The position numbers and the translations under genes were made by a program. From contig NZ_JAQIOZ010000025.1 of assembly GCF_028023675.1 (NCBI RefSeq), positions 1-63,233 of the forward strand: a DNA stretch of 63,233 bases, read 5' to 3'. Each line of letters starts with the position of its first letter. The stretch's first letter is position 1. The notes beneath the pieces were generated by a model, which was not told the DNA's origin, searched no databases, and saw only the letters and a list, made by a program, of their open reading frames with translations. Positions 15,570 through 24,194 of the stretch are shown here, piece after piece. This stretch comes from Primorskyibacter aestuariivivens. GTDB taxonomy: Bacteria > Pseudomonadota > Alphaproteobacteria > Rhodobacterales > Rhodobacteraceae.

Positions 15570-15875
15570 ATGACACTCGATGAAATCAAGGCCGCCGTCG
15601 ATGCCGGCCAGACCGTACATTGGGCCAACACCGGCTACCGCGTGCACAAGGACAGATTCGGCCAGTACCTGATCACGTTTGAGCCGAACGGCAGCACCAT
15701 CGGGCTGACCGACCGCAGCGGGCAGCGGTTGAACGGGGATGAGGCAGAGTTCTTCATCGCGGGACCGGAGGAGGGCGACGAGAATACCCAGGACAGCCAT
15801 TTGAGACCAGACGGGCAGGGGAGGGGCGTCGTACACGGCGGGGAGGTGGCACAATCTCTCAGGCACCAGCGCTGA
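15570..15875 (+). CDS. Small hypothetical protein
   Basis: A 101-residue protein. The first 65 residues (MTLDEIKAAVDAGQTVHWAN, GQYLITFEPNGSTIGLTDRS, LNGDEAEFFIA) form a compact conserved module frequently seen in alphaproteobacterial plasmids; the last 30 are low complexity and poorly conserved in character. The start at 15570 has GGGGGGAAAG upstream and lies 20 bases after the strawberry-notch gene, so it belongs to the same unit. Function unknown. Confidence 0.65.
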   Translation: MTLDEIKAAVDAGQTVHWANTGYRVHKDRFGQYLITFEPNGSTIGLTDRSGQRLNGDEAEFFIAGPEEGDENTQDSHLRPDGQGRGVVHGGEVAQSLRHQR

Positions 15876-15999
15876 ACTGAAGGTTGGGAAGAAAGGAAAG
15901 CGAGCTTTCTGGTTTGTGATCCCAGGAGGGGTCGAAAAAGCAATCCCGGATGCGCTGGCAAGGACGTCAGGCACCGGCCAATCCAAAAGGAACCATCCC

Positions 16000-16728
16000 A
16001 TGTTCGCAGGAACCCTCACCCGCAATGTCGAGACCGCAGCCGCTCAATACTCTGGCGTGATCCATTCGACGCGTTTCGATATCGCCATCCAGCTTGAAAA
16101 ACGCCCGAAGATGTCCGCGCGCAGCCCGGATTACGACGTGACCGCGGTCAACAAGTCGGGCCGCAAGGTGCGCATCGGTACGGCCTGGAACGAGACCGGC
16201 AATACCAGTGGCAACCCCTACATCTCGATGCAGATCGACGTGGGTCTCGGCCCGTTCCGTGTCAATGCGGTGCAGACCCAGGAGGCGCGTGCGGCGCAGA
16301 GCGGCGAATTCGAGATCATCCCGCTTGTCTCGAACGGCCTCATGAAATCCGGCTCAATCTCGGGCGAGTTGACCGCGATGGACGCCGACAACGCCTTCGC
16401 GGGTTACATCGCCAACATGATGTTCGACCTCGATTTCATGCTGATCGAGAACGACTACAAGTCCGAGGACACCCATCCCGATTACCGGGTCGAGGTCAGC
16501 TCGCCCCGCGGCAAGCCGATCCGCGTCGGGTCTGCCTGGATGGCCAAGAGCAGCCGCACGGGCAATGACTACCTGTCGCTGCTGATCAACACGCCCGATG
16601 GCGATCTGCGGGTCAACGCCGTGCAGAACGAAGAACAGCGCGGCGGCAAGACCTTCTCGATCATCCCGTTCATCGACGGTGGTGAGCAGCCGCAGGATGG
16701 AGGCGCGGGGCTGTCGCTGGTCGCCTGA
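16000..16728 (+). CDS. DUF736 family protein with duplicated domain
   Basis: A 242-residue protein made of two DUF736 units. Unit one (about residues 1-113) has PDYDVTAVNKSGRKVRIGTA followed by the W and PYISMQID, RVNAV. Unit two (about 114-242) has PDYRVEVSSPRGKPIRVGSA, then DYLSLLIN and RVNAV. Typical DUF736 proteins have one unit of about 100 residues, so this is a tandem duplication and fusion. The first unit carries a long N-terminal extension before the core. Function is unknown; the family is a conjugative plasmid backbone marker. AAAAGGA precedes the start. Confidence 0.85.
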   Translation: MFAGTLTRNVETAAAQYSGVIHSTRFDIAIQLEKRPKMSARSPDYDVTAVNKSGRKVRIGTAWNETGNTSGNPYISMQIDVGLGPFRVNAVQTQEARAAQSGEFEIIPLVSNGLMKSGSISGELTAMDADNAFAGYIANMMFDLDFMLIENDYKSEDTHPDYRVEVSSPRGKPIRVGSAWMAKSSRTGNDYLSLLINTPDGDLRVNAVQNEEQRGGKTFSIIPFIDGGEQPQDGGAGLSLVA

Positions 16729-16824
16729 TCATATCACGAGGCTTGAACATTCGAGTAGCAAGGGGAGCCGTGGGATCACGGTTTCCCTTTTTCCATGTCC
16801 GTTTGCGTGAAGGAGCCCACCCGC

Positions 16825-16866
16825 TTGCAATCTGGTGCGATTGCTATACAATAATATATTAACGTA
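16825..16866 (+). promoter_or_regulatory. Promoter with AT-rich motif
   Basis: TTGCAA at 16825-16830 and TACAAT at 16847-16852 are spaced by 16 bases and look like -35 and -10 boxes. Overlapping the -10 is CAATAATATATTAACGTA (16849-16866), which matches 16 of 18 positions with 58297-58314 upstream of the gene at 57506-58261. The shared motif may be an operator for a common regulator. Confidence 0.55.
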
Positions 16867-16883
16867 GTATCGGGAGCGGGCGC

Positions 16884-17435
16884 GTGGCGGCGAGATCAGG
16901 GACGGTTCCATGGTTTGACAACTTTGATGTCGCGGCCGAGGTTGAGATCCTCACCGCCCATATCGAGCGCTGGACCGAATTCGCGCTACCCGCCCGAAAG
17001 CGCGATGTTATCATGTCTTTTGCCAAGTCGAAGCTCGAGACGACAAGGCTGGCATACAGAGAGGCCAAGGCGGCGGGCAAGCCGGTGTCCACATCGCGGC
17101 GTGCTTATCTGACCGACCTGCAGGACACGATCTTCATGGCGATACCGGAAGAGAACCTCGCGCTGATGCCGCTGAGCGAGCAGGTCCTGAACGATCCGTC
17201 ATTTTACGCGGACGCCATGCACCGTGCCGCTGCGATCAGTGAGGATGAGCTCTTCATGGCGCTGTCCTCATCGCTGAAGGACATGACGGTCCAAGACGCC
17301 CGAGCGTTCGTCTCGAAGCTGTGGCACAGCACGATCGATGACAATGCCCGCAAATACGCCGAAGCCCTGAAGCGTCCCGAGCGTGAAATCATGCCGCTGC
17401 GGCCGGGGAACACCTCAGCCGACGTTCGTTCGTAA
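16884..17435 (+). CDS. Hypothetical protein
   Basis: A 183-residue, mostly helical protein. GTG at 16884 is the first usable start, 18 bases behind the promoter motif with GGGAGCGG in between. It contains ERWTEFALPARKRDVIMSFA and a C-terminal helical half (SFYADAMHRAAAISEDELFM). No family recognised. It is the last backbone gene before the YobI cargo begins, so its 3' side marks the cargo junction. Confidence 0.6.
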   Translation: MAARSGTVPWFDNFDVAAEVEILTAHIERWTEFALPARKRDVIMSFAKSKLETTRLAYREAKAAGKPVSTSRRAYLTDLQDTIFMAIPEENLALMPLSEQVLNDPSFYADAMHRAAAISEDELFMALSSSLKDMTVQDARAFVSKLWHSTIDDNARKYAEALKRPEREIMPLRPGNTSADVRS

Positions 17436-17476
17436 TCACGCGATTACGGAAAAAGTCAAAGGCATGGGTCAACACC

Positions 17477-19708
17477 TTATGACCGATATAGATTAACCAT
17501 GATATCGTTTGACCAGAACGGTGTTCCTACCGAAGAGATGATGTTGCGCTCATCCAGCCACCTAACAAGTTCGCTGTTTTCATTCGTTCTCTTGAGAGTA
17601 GGACGAGCATATCCGGTTTGGATTTTCGAATATGGGTAGGAAAGCTTTCCCAAGACCTCACGAACTTCATTCGTATCGAGTGTTTCATGGAGGAGATTGA
17701 GCAACTGGACCTGAGTGCCGATTGGCTTGGTATTCACGACAACTGCCTTGACGATCTCAGGTGTGAGTGCAGGCAGCGCGCCATTTGCCCGTAAAAGGAT
17801 TGGCCCGACAATGCCAGCGCGCTCTGGAAGGCTGGGAAGACCGCTCAAGTCCATTAAACCAATGAGCGCCCGCTTTTCATCGTCCGAGATATCGGTAGCA
17901 AGCAATCTCTCGCGGAAGCTATCGTCAATCGAATACGAGCTGGGGTCGCGAAGATAGGAGGCGATGTTCTGAGCGACGAATGCCGTTTGAAGATCAGCCT
18001 CGCCGTCAAGCGTGGCCAGATTCTCGGCGTTAAAGGTGACGCGTCGCTCTTCGATGAGTATTCGGCGTTTGCCGGCGCTTACTGCATTGGGAAATGCCTT
18101 GAATTCCTTTGGAAGCGCCCGGATATAATCACGATAGACGCTATCGGCGAGACCTTCTGCATCGATGAGGAACTGACGAAGAGGGAGTGCTTCTTTTGGT
18201 TCTGGAACTGGAGTTTTCAGGAGAGCGGTACGGACCTCATCATCGCCAAGGAAGGCGATGAGAGCGTCACCCCCGAAATTTTCAGACTGGATAAAGGCGA
18301 GACAGTTGGACCAAGTAGGAGCGATCTGTGTCCCACGGAACACCAGGGGCTGATAGCGCTCGGGTATTTCTTCCAGTGTGGGCAGAAGCTTGGTTTGTCG
18401 TAGGACGAACGCTTCGACATCGTTGGCATCGAGCTCATCGTGTAACATCACGGCCAATATCGCTTCGATATCCTCCTCATCGTCCTCGTTCATCTCCAAC
18501 AGCACATTCGTGAAGTACGCTGAAAGATCGCTTTCCACCCGGTTGAGGAGCGGTTCGGCTCCGGAGTTTCGAACCCTCGAGTAATGTCGCTTACGCAAGT
18601 CTGGGCCAGTTTCTTCTCCGAGGATAGAGCCGAAGATGTAGTCAAAGTTAGCAGCGTTCAGGCGGTAATGACCGAACTCGTACAGTTTGCGCGCAACGTT
18701 CGGATATTCATCGATGGCAGCAAGATCCTTCGTTTCGATCCGCAACTCTTCAAGCTTGCTCGGGTCCATCCCCTCTAACAGGTCGAGAAGGTCCCGGAGA
18801 TTGTTGGCGGCGAACGCTCGCAGCTCGGGGTGCTCCTCGCGTTCCCGGGCCAGCGTGGCTGGCGAAAGATGTTCGATGAGGCGGGAAATATGCAAAATTG
18901 CGGAGGAATCCTCAATTGCCGCGGGTACGAAACCGCGCCAAGCGTCAATGAACTGCCTCATGAACTCGCCAATGTGCAATCCCGTCGTATAGTAGGCCTC
19001 GAAGAACTCCTGCTGATTTGGAAACTCATTTGAAAGATATGCAAAAACCTTTTCTAGTAGGTTCTTATGCTCCCCGCTCTCCAAGAGCGCGTCGACGAGT
19101 CGGACGTTCAGCGCATAATCAAGGCCAAAATCGTCCTCCCTCATTCCAGCGATAACTTCATTCGGGTTGTCGATCGGAAACAGGGGCTCAGGTGTATGGA
19201 AAGCCCTTATCTGAATCAGGAACTTGTTGTCGTTCGGTGAAAGCCGTCCAGTGTGGAACAAGGAGGTATACTGGTAGTAGCTATCATCGAGATGGCCCTC
19301 CAGGAGCAGGAACCGAGCCAGTTCGCCGCCCTCGCCGATATTTTCGAAAAGGTTCTCGATTTCTAACGCGCTTGAGCGCAGCAAGGCGTTAAACTTGCTC
19401 GTTCGAATAGTCTTGATCTCGCTTTTCAGAACGGAGATTCGCCGATGCGCAGCCTTCTTTTGTGCGTCTGCTTTCTGTTCGATGCTTCGCACCCGTTCGG
19501 CATAGCTTTCATTGGGGTCGACTTTCTCTTCTAAGCTAGAATTATTGTGCTGAGAGCGATAATTATTGATCTGACGGCAGTGCAAGTTCGGAGTTGTAAT
19601 AATTTGTTCGAAATCTGCATGCTCGGACAAACTATTAGGCGCAATGCTCTCTTGTGGGGTTCTGCCTACGCCACTGGTATTTGCCGGTAGTGTTTCGAGG
19701 AGCGCCAT
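17477..19708 (-). CDS. YobI-family P-loop NTPase, C-terminal half (separated by an in-frame stop)
   Basis: A 743-residue, helix-rich, acidic segment in exactly the same frame as the NTPase gene upstream. The frame is continuous from 21118 to 17477 apart from a single TAA at 19799-19801. Between that stop and the ATG at 19708 the codons read through cleanly (SEIANLERDIAAAEQQIPKD). Intact YobI-family proteins are about 1,200 residues, which is the sum of the two halves here. An independent product from ATG 19708 would lack the NTPase domain. Base composition is AT-richer than the backbone. Either the gene is newly inactivated by a nonsense mutation, or the stop is read through, or it is a sequencing error. 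Confidence 0.75.
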   Translation of the reverse strand: MALLETLPANTSGVGRTPQESIAPNSLSEHADFEQIITTPNLHCRQINNYRSQHNNSSLEEKVDPNESYAERVRSIEQKADAQKKAAHRRISVLKSEIKTIRTSKFNALLRSSALEIENLFENIGEGGELARFLLLEGHLDDSYYQYTSLFHTGRLSPNDNKFLIQIRAFHTPEPLFPIDNPNEVIAGMREDDFGLDYALNVRLVDALLESGEHKNLLEKVFAYLSNEFPNQQEFFEAYYTTGLHIGEFMRQFIDAWRGFVPAAIEDSSAILHISRLIEHLSPATLAREREEHPELRAFAANNLRDLLDLLEGMDPSKLEELRIETKDLAAIDEYPNVARKLYEFGHYRLNAANFDYIFGSILGEETGPDLRKRHYSRVRNSGAEPLLNRVESDLSAYFTNVLLEMNEDDEEDIEAILAVMLHDELDANDVEAFVLRQTKLLPTLEEIPERYQPLVFRGTQIAPTWSNCLAFIQSENFGGDALIAFLGDDEVRTALLKTPVPEPKEALPLRQFLIDAEGLADSVYRDYIRALPKEFKAFPNAVSAGKRRILIEERRVTFNAENLATLDGEADLQTAFVAQNIASYLRDPSSYSIDDSFRERLLATDISDDEKRALIGLMDLSGLPSLPERAGIVGPILLRANGALPALTPEIVKAVVVNTKPIGTQVQLLNLLHETLDTNEVREVLGKLSYPYSKIQTGYARPTLKRTNENSELVRWLDERNIISSVGTPFWSNDIMVNLYRS

Positions 19709-19798
19709 CGCATAAATGCGGTTGAGCTCGCGCCGATCCTTCGGAATTTGCTGTTCAGCCGCCGCGATGTCGCGTTCGAGGTTGGCAATCTCGGATCG

Positions 19799-21082
19799 TT
19801 AGCCCCGTTCAAGAGTGGCGATGATCTCGTCTTTACGCCCCAAAATTCCGGCGAGATGCCCTTCGCCGCGGTGGAGCTGTTCGAAATCCCTAGGATAGAC
19901 ATTCTTATAAATCAGCACTGCAAGAAGCTTCGTGGCATCGAGCACGTTCTCGCCATCGGTTTCCAAGTTTGCGACGTAAATCGCATACTCATTGAAAATG
20001 TTATGGATCAGCCGGAGGTCGCTGAGGTAGCGAGACACCTCCCGCAGGAATTGCTGATCTAGCCTTCCGTCCAGTTCGAGTCGCTCACCCTGCGCGAGCA
20101 CCATGTCAATTGAGTTCGAGCTGTTAATAATCGGAATGACGGGGATGATGAATTCGAAGAACTTGGTCCGGTCAGTGTTGACAAACATGTCGTCGCGCAG
20201 TGCGTAGAGGAATCTGACTTGGCGTTTCACGCCTACATTGCTGTTCACGAGACTGTTGATCTCGCGAAGCGTGACGAAAATGTCGGAATCCTCGAAGCGA
20301 TCGAGATCTTCCACGATTACGAGATCGTAGCGCGTAGATTGGAAGAAGTAGACGATTTCATCCAGGTGACGATTGAGGATTGAGTCTTGGTCTTCCGAAG
20401 ACGGCCGCATCTCGATGTCCTTCAGCGAAATGCTCTTAAGGGACACACCGAAGCTGGCGACGTAAAAGTGATGTATCACAGACCAAAGAAAGATTAGCGC
20501 AAAAACGGCTAAGGAGATATTGAACCAGTTCGTGAGATCGAAGGGTTCGAAATACGACCCTTCAAAGATATCTGCGCGATTGTAGAACGCATGCCAAAGA
20601 GCGAGTAGTCCGGAAAGAATGTAGAAGGATCGGAAGATCGACCAGAATCCCGGTGATTGGATACGTTTAAAGCGCGAGAGGGGCAGTTTGTTTGAATCTG
20701 CGCCATATAGAAGTTGTTGGAGGATACTTCGCTCAATTTCCTGTTTGGTCACTGTGCGTCGCTCATCACCTGCTTCCGGTAAGAAGGCGGCGAGAGAGAT
20801 ATGCAGGGCTTTTCGGGGATAGGATTTCAGGAAAGTTCGGATGATGCTGCTCTTGCCGGAGCCGTAGGGCCCGGTGAGCGCGATGTTTGACACGTCCGGA
20901 CTGTCGGTCGCGAACTTCAATGCAGCCGAATATACCCCTCCTTGGTCAGCCTCGTCGGTTGGGGCGAGGTCAACGAATTTTGCTGGCCCTACGGGGGCAG
21001 CGGTTCTCAAGCGCAATGCTTCCGCAATTTTGACGAGCTTGCCGAATATCCAATGGCTGATTTTAGTAAGGTTGGATTTCAT
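19799..21082 (-). CDS. YobI-family (KAP-like) membrane P-loop NTPase, N-terminal half
   Basis: The product (427 residues from ATG 21082; an earlier ATG lies at 21118) shows the YobI hallmark LAPTDEADQGGVYSAALKFA, then Walker A in NIALTGPYGSGKSSIIRTFL, two hydrophobic segments near residues 145-165 and 190-212 (ILSGLLALWHAF; SLAVFALIFLWSVIHH), and a Walker B-like VIVEDLDRFED, as in KAP NTPases where the P-loop domain is interrupted by membrane helices. It ends at TAA 19799-19801 just where the family's long helical C-terminal region should continue. KAP-type NTPases are linked to phage exclusion (PifA), so this is plausibly defence cargo; the exact role is not known. Confidence 0.8.
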   Translation of the reverse strand: MKSNLTKISHWIFGKLVKIAEALRLRTAAPVGPAKFVDLAPTDEADQGGVYSAALKFATDSPDVSNIALTGPYGSGKSSIIRTFLKSYPRKALHISLAAFLPEAGDERRTVTKQEIERSILQQLLYGADSNKLPLSRFKRIQSPGFWSIFRSFYILSGLLALWHAFYNRADIFEGSYFEPFDLTNWFNISLAVFALIFLWSVIHHFYVASFGVSLKSISLKDIEMRPSSEDQDSILNRHLDEIVYFFQSTRYDLVIVEDLDRFEDSDIFVTLREINSLVNSNVGVKRQVRFLYALRDDMFVNTDRTKFFEFIIPVIPIINSSNSIDMVLAQGERLELDGRLDQQFLREVSRYLSDLRLIHNIFNEYAIYVANLETDGENVLDATKLLAVLIYKNVYPRDFEQLHRGEGHLAGILGRKDEIIATLERG

Positions 21083-21092
21083 AACGGGTTGT

Positions 21093-21407
21093 CTACCATG
21101 TTCCAAGCTTTGTCCCATCCGCGCTTAGAATGTAGACGACCACGCGCTCTCGGGGCCAAATGTTTGCTGTGATGCCGAATTCTGACTTGTCGCAGACAGC
21201 CTTCTCTTGTGGTTCGAAATAGCCTTTTGCCACAACCGAAGCAAACGCCCAGTTTCCAACAACTGTATTGGAGGTTTCGCAAGCCTTGGGTTGATTGCAG
21301 TCATTGGCCTCCGCGATGCCCGAGGCAGTTTTTAGCGCGAAGCGGTTGTCGACAACTCGCGCAGTGAATGTGTACGATCCGCCCGTTGTGCCGGATTCTG
21401 ACGCGCA
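21093..21407 (-). pseudogene. 5'-truncated gene remnant upstream of the YobI gene
   Basis: About 104 codons are open on the minus strand and end with TAG at 21093-21095, overlapping the YobI gene's start. The sequence is convincingly protein-like, with strands and two Cys pairs (SYTFTARVVDNRFALKTASG, NDCNQPKACETSNTVVGNWA, ERVVVYILSADGTKLGTW). No start codon lies before its middle and an in-frame TGA precedes it at 21408-21410. So the 5' half is missing. Above about 21410 the sequence changes to backbone-like GC-rich DNA, which places the cargo boundary there. No family recognised; the pattern suggests a secreted beta-sandwich protein. Confidence 0.55.
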
Positions 21408-22002
21408 TCAGCTCGTTGTGGCTGGTAGGGTGATTGCCTAAACTTCTAATGTGATTGGAGCCTTGCGGCCTCCCCAGCTCGGCTTCGCGTGTCGCAGGGG
21501 AGAACGGCCCTTCGGTCCGTCGCGCATTCGGCCATGCGGCCTCACCGCGGCGTCGCACCCGGCATCCCGGTTTGCCCGCCTCGCGAGCACGTTCCTCCCC
21601 GGCCGCTCCGCCGGATTGCGCTCTGGTCTGTTTTGGCCCGAGGCCAAAACGATCCCGCCACTTCATCCGTCTCCCGCGTCCGGTCGGGCCGTTTGCCTGC
21701 TCGTGTCGGGCAAACCTACCGTCAAAACACACACACATGAGTGCGGAAGCATATCCTCCGGATGGCCCCCAAATCAGCCCGCGTCAAGGATCGCAAAACT
21801 TTTCGGCGAGGGCGGAGCCGGTGGCTTGGGGCGGTCCCGTGCGTGAGCGCGCGCATGTGTCCGGTGCCGCGCTCGGAAAACTTTTGCGCCCGGCAAGCCG
21901 GCGGCTGCGCCGTCCCTGACCCGGGCAGATTCGGAAACCAGGCATTCGGCCATGCCCCCACACTCACGTGGTGGCCTTGGAACCGAACACTGGAGACCAG
22001 AC
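21408..22002. other. GC-rich intergenic stretch upstream of DUF2493
   Basis: About 600 bases without a supported gene. Several frames are open on both strands because of high GC, but none shows motifs, a good ribosome-binding site or protein-like composition. It contains many short palindromic GC blocks. The region probably holds the promoter of the DUF2493 gene. Confidence 0.4.
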
Positions 22003-22932
22003 ATGGCTTACGACACTGCGAACACCTACGAGACCATCGAGCTTTTCGGACTGACCGAGAAGGACGCACAGCTGCCGATCCCCGAGGATCACATCCTGAC
22101 CGACCACATTATCCGCGACAGCTTCGAGGCTTTGCTCGGGCAGCTGCGCGGCACCGGGCTTGAAGCAGAGATCGAACCGCTGGCCCATGGGCTCGCCACG
22201 ATCCTGCAGCGGCGCAAGGTGGCGCTTGGCAAGGAGGTTGACCGCACCGCCGACAAGATCGGCGCGCTGGCAAAATCTCACGACGGATCGGAGATCGCCG
22301 AGACCGCGCTCGAAGAAGCGCAGGCGCGCTTTCTGCAGCTGCGCGAGATTGTCAGCGCCATTGAGGTGATGAGCGAGGCAGCGGCGGAATGCTACGAGAT
22401 CGAGACGGGCCACGCCTTCATCCCGGCAGCCGGGTCGCGCGCGAGCGTCCGGGCGCAGGAGACCGGGGCGGTCTTCGAGGCGCGGCAGCTCCTGGAGCAG
22501 CATGACCGGGAGACTGCCGAGAAGTCGAAAGTCGAGGGGGTGCCCCTGATCGTCTCAGGCGCCACCGACTGGACCGATGTCGATGTGATCTTCAACACGC
22601 TGGACAAGGTTCGCGAACGGATCAAGCAGAACCGCAATCAGGAGATCTTCCTCTGCCACAAGGGTGGCAAGCACGGGGCGGAGATGATTGCGGCTCGGTG
22701 GGCCCGGGCACGCGGGATAGCGCAGGCGCGCTTCGATCCGCGCTGGTCCGCGCACGGGCGGGCGGCACCGTTCAAGTGCAACGATGAGATGCTGGACGAC
22801 AAGTTCGCGGCGACGGGGGTTGTACTCTTCGGCGGCAACGGGGTCGCGCTGAACCTCGGGCAGAAAGCGGAAGCGAAAGGCCTGACGGTCATGCGGGTTG
22901 CGGACCCGGTGAAGAAGGCGTCGCAGGAGTGA
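22003..22932 (+). CDS. DUF2493 (SLOG-like) domain protein
   Basis: A 309-residue protein. The N-terminal part is helical (LPIPEDHILTDHIIRDSFEA and a long helix near 70-130). The C-terminal 120 residues match DUF2493: VPLIVSGATDWTDVDVIFNT, then EIFLCHKGGKHGAEMIAARW and GVVLFGGNGVALNLGQKAEA, a Rossmann-like SLOG fold that in relatives binds nucleotide-derived ligands. The family is a regular part of alphaproteobacterial conjugative plasmids. The start at 22003 has GGAGACC upstream. A hairpin follows the stop. Confidence 0.85.
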   Translation: MAYDTANTYETIELFGLTEKDAQLPIPEDHILTDHIIRDSFEALLGQLRGTGLEAEIEPLAHGLATILQRRKVALGKEVDRTADKIGALAKSHDGSEIAETALEEAQARFLQLREIVSAIEVMSEAAAECYEIETGHAFIPAAGSRASVRAQETGAVFEARQLLEQHDRETAEKSKVEGVPLIVSGATDWTDVDVIFNTLDKVRERIKQNRNQEIFLCHKGGKHGAEMIAARWARARGIAQARFDPRWSAHGRAAPFKCNDEMLDDKFAATGVVLFGGNGVALNLGQKAEAKGLTVMRVADPVKKASQE

Positions 22933-22939
22933 AGAGAGG

Positions 22940-22960
22940 GGGTCGCGCTTGGCGCGGCCC
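22940..22960 (+). terminator. Terminator after DUF2493
   Basis: GGGTCGCGC (22940-22948) pairs with GCGCGGCCC (22952-22960) over 9 bp including one G-T pair, with a 3-base loop, followed by TTTCGT. It lies 8 bases after the stop codon. Confidence 0.65.
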
Positions 22961-23470
22961 TTTCGTCATGTCTCATGGCGCGTGCGGTCGGTTACGCAAG
23001 ATCGACAGGCTGCGGCGGCCGGCACTGTCATCGCTCTACCCGGTCCGTCAGTGTTCGGTCCATCCGCATTGGCGCGGGCTGGGGATGGTGCGCACCTCAC
23101 ATGGATCGCCAGCAGCGTAAGACGCGAGGGGTCGAGACGTCGGACTTGAGGCTGAAGACCAGCACAACGCTTGGGTGGCGTTTCGGAACATCACACCCAC
23201 GCCGGCGGGCTCCGTCCGCACCCCGGCCAGGCTCGGCGGGACGCGGACGCGGATGGTGGCGGCTGCGTGATGGCAAGGGTCATCCGGATCACTCCTTTTT
23301 GCTCATAGATGTGGATCGCACGGGGTCGGCCCAATCGTGCCCTCAGCTTCCGCTTCGGCAAGCACAAATACGGCTTCCACGGCGGGCCGCGGACCCTCCG
23401 CATTTGCGCTTGCGGCTGGGCCTCTTGCCCCCGTGCTGGGTGATCCCCATCGCAACAAGGAGTATCCCAA
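22961..23470. other. Intergenic stretch without recognised gene
   Basis: About 510 GC-rich bases. Long open frames cross it but lack family motifs and ribosome-binding sites. Nothing else is recognised except the leader of the small gene at 23471, with ACAAGGAG before its start. Confidence 0.35.
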
Positions 23471-23677
23471 ATGACCAACCACTACGTCGCCACCGTCCCC
23501 GTCAAGTTCACCGACACCGATGGTCAGGAGCGCACCCGCTTCCAACGCGTGGGCGCCATGTTCCGCAACACCCGCAACGGGGATGGCTCGGAGTTCTTCA
23601 GCCTCAAGCTCGACTTTCCCGTCGCGGTCTCGGAGCTGGTGATGTTCCCGCCGAGCGCGAAGGATCCCCAGGACTGA
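23471..23677 (+). CDS. Small conserved-type hypothetical protein
   Basis: A 68-residue protein with a good AAGGAG site 7-8 bases before the ATG. It has a beta-rich pattern (HYVATVPVKFTDTDGQERTR, GSEFFSLKLDFPVAVSELVM) that looks like a single small domain. A strong hairpin follows. The function is unknown; its position next to mobC and the relaxase recalls small plasmid backbone genes. Confidence 0.65.
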   Translation: MTNHYVATVPVKFTDTDGQERTRFQRVGAMFRNTRNGDGSEFFSLKLDFPVAVSELVMFPPSAKDPQD

Positions 23678-23693
23678 ATCCTCTGACGAGGAT

Positions 23694-23724
23694 GGGCCGC
23701 CCCAGGACGATCCGGGGGCGGCCC
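23694..23724 (+). terminator. Strong hairpin after the small gene
   Basis: GGGCCGCCCC (23694-23703) pairs perfectly with GGGGCGGCCC (23715-23724), 10 bp with an 11-base loop. A second small hairpin ATCCCT/AGGGAT follows at about 23726-23742. Confidence 0.6.
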
Positions 23725-23742
23725 GATCCCTGTTCCAGGGAT

Positions 23743-24194
23743 GCCGGTCCCTGCGCGTTCAACGGACGCACTCCACCCGGAATGATCAGGCCGCGACAGA
23801 CCGGCCAGTCAGCCTCAAGGGGGCCATCCACAAAAACCTATCGGCCAGGGCCTCCCGGTTTTTGCGGCAGAGATTTGGGGACCCAAATCTGGCCCTCCTT
23901 GACCCTGCCTGTCCGCCCTGTCGGTGGGGTTTGCGCCCGCCCGCGGTTCCGTCCGAACACATGCGTGTTCGGCCAGACCCTCGGGCGGGGCTGGGGAAGG
24001 GGGACTCCGAAGTTGGAGGCTGCGCTGGTGGTGAGGGGGCAGGCCCGCGTCCCTGCGGGCCGCGGGGGAAGCGGACACCAAGGCTGCCTGAGACCTGATG
24101 CGACGTAAGTATATAATTGACATCTAGGTATATTATCGTAAGGTAGGGGCAGCCTTGGTGGAAGGTGGCAGGAAATAGGGGGTCTTTCTTCCGC
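23743..24194. other. Region upstream of mobC; candidate oriT and promoter
   Basis: No gene assigned. Most is GC-rich, but positions about 24104-24145 form an AT-rich island with a direct repeat (CGTAAGTA at 24102-24109 and CGTAAGGT at 24137-24144) and TTGACC at 24116-24121, directly in front of mobC. Transfer origins of VirD2-type relaxases usually lie next to the mob genes, so this is the best oriT candidate. A nick site cannot be read by eye. Confidence 0.35.

Noticed and set aside
21301-21738. 145-codon minus-strand frame in the gap before DUF2493
   Set aside because: Low-complexity composition and no start signal; another frame in part of this region (21093-21407) is much more protein-like.
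22975-24108. 377-codon open frame crossing the gap before mobC
   Set aside because: Arg/Pro/Gly-rich, no ribosome-binding site, overlaps the better small gene at 23471 and two hairpins.
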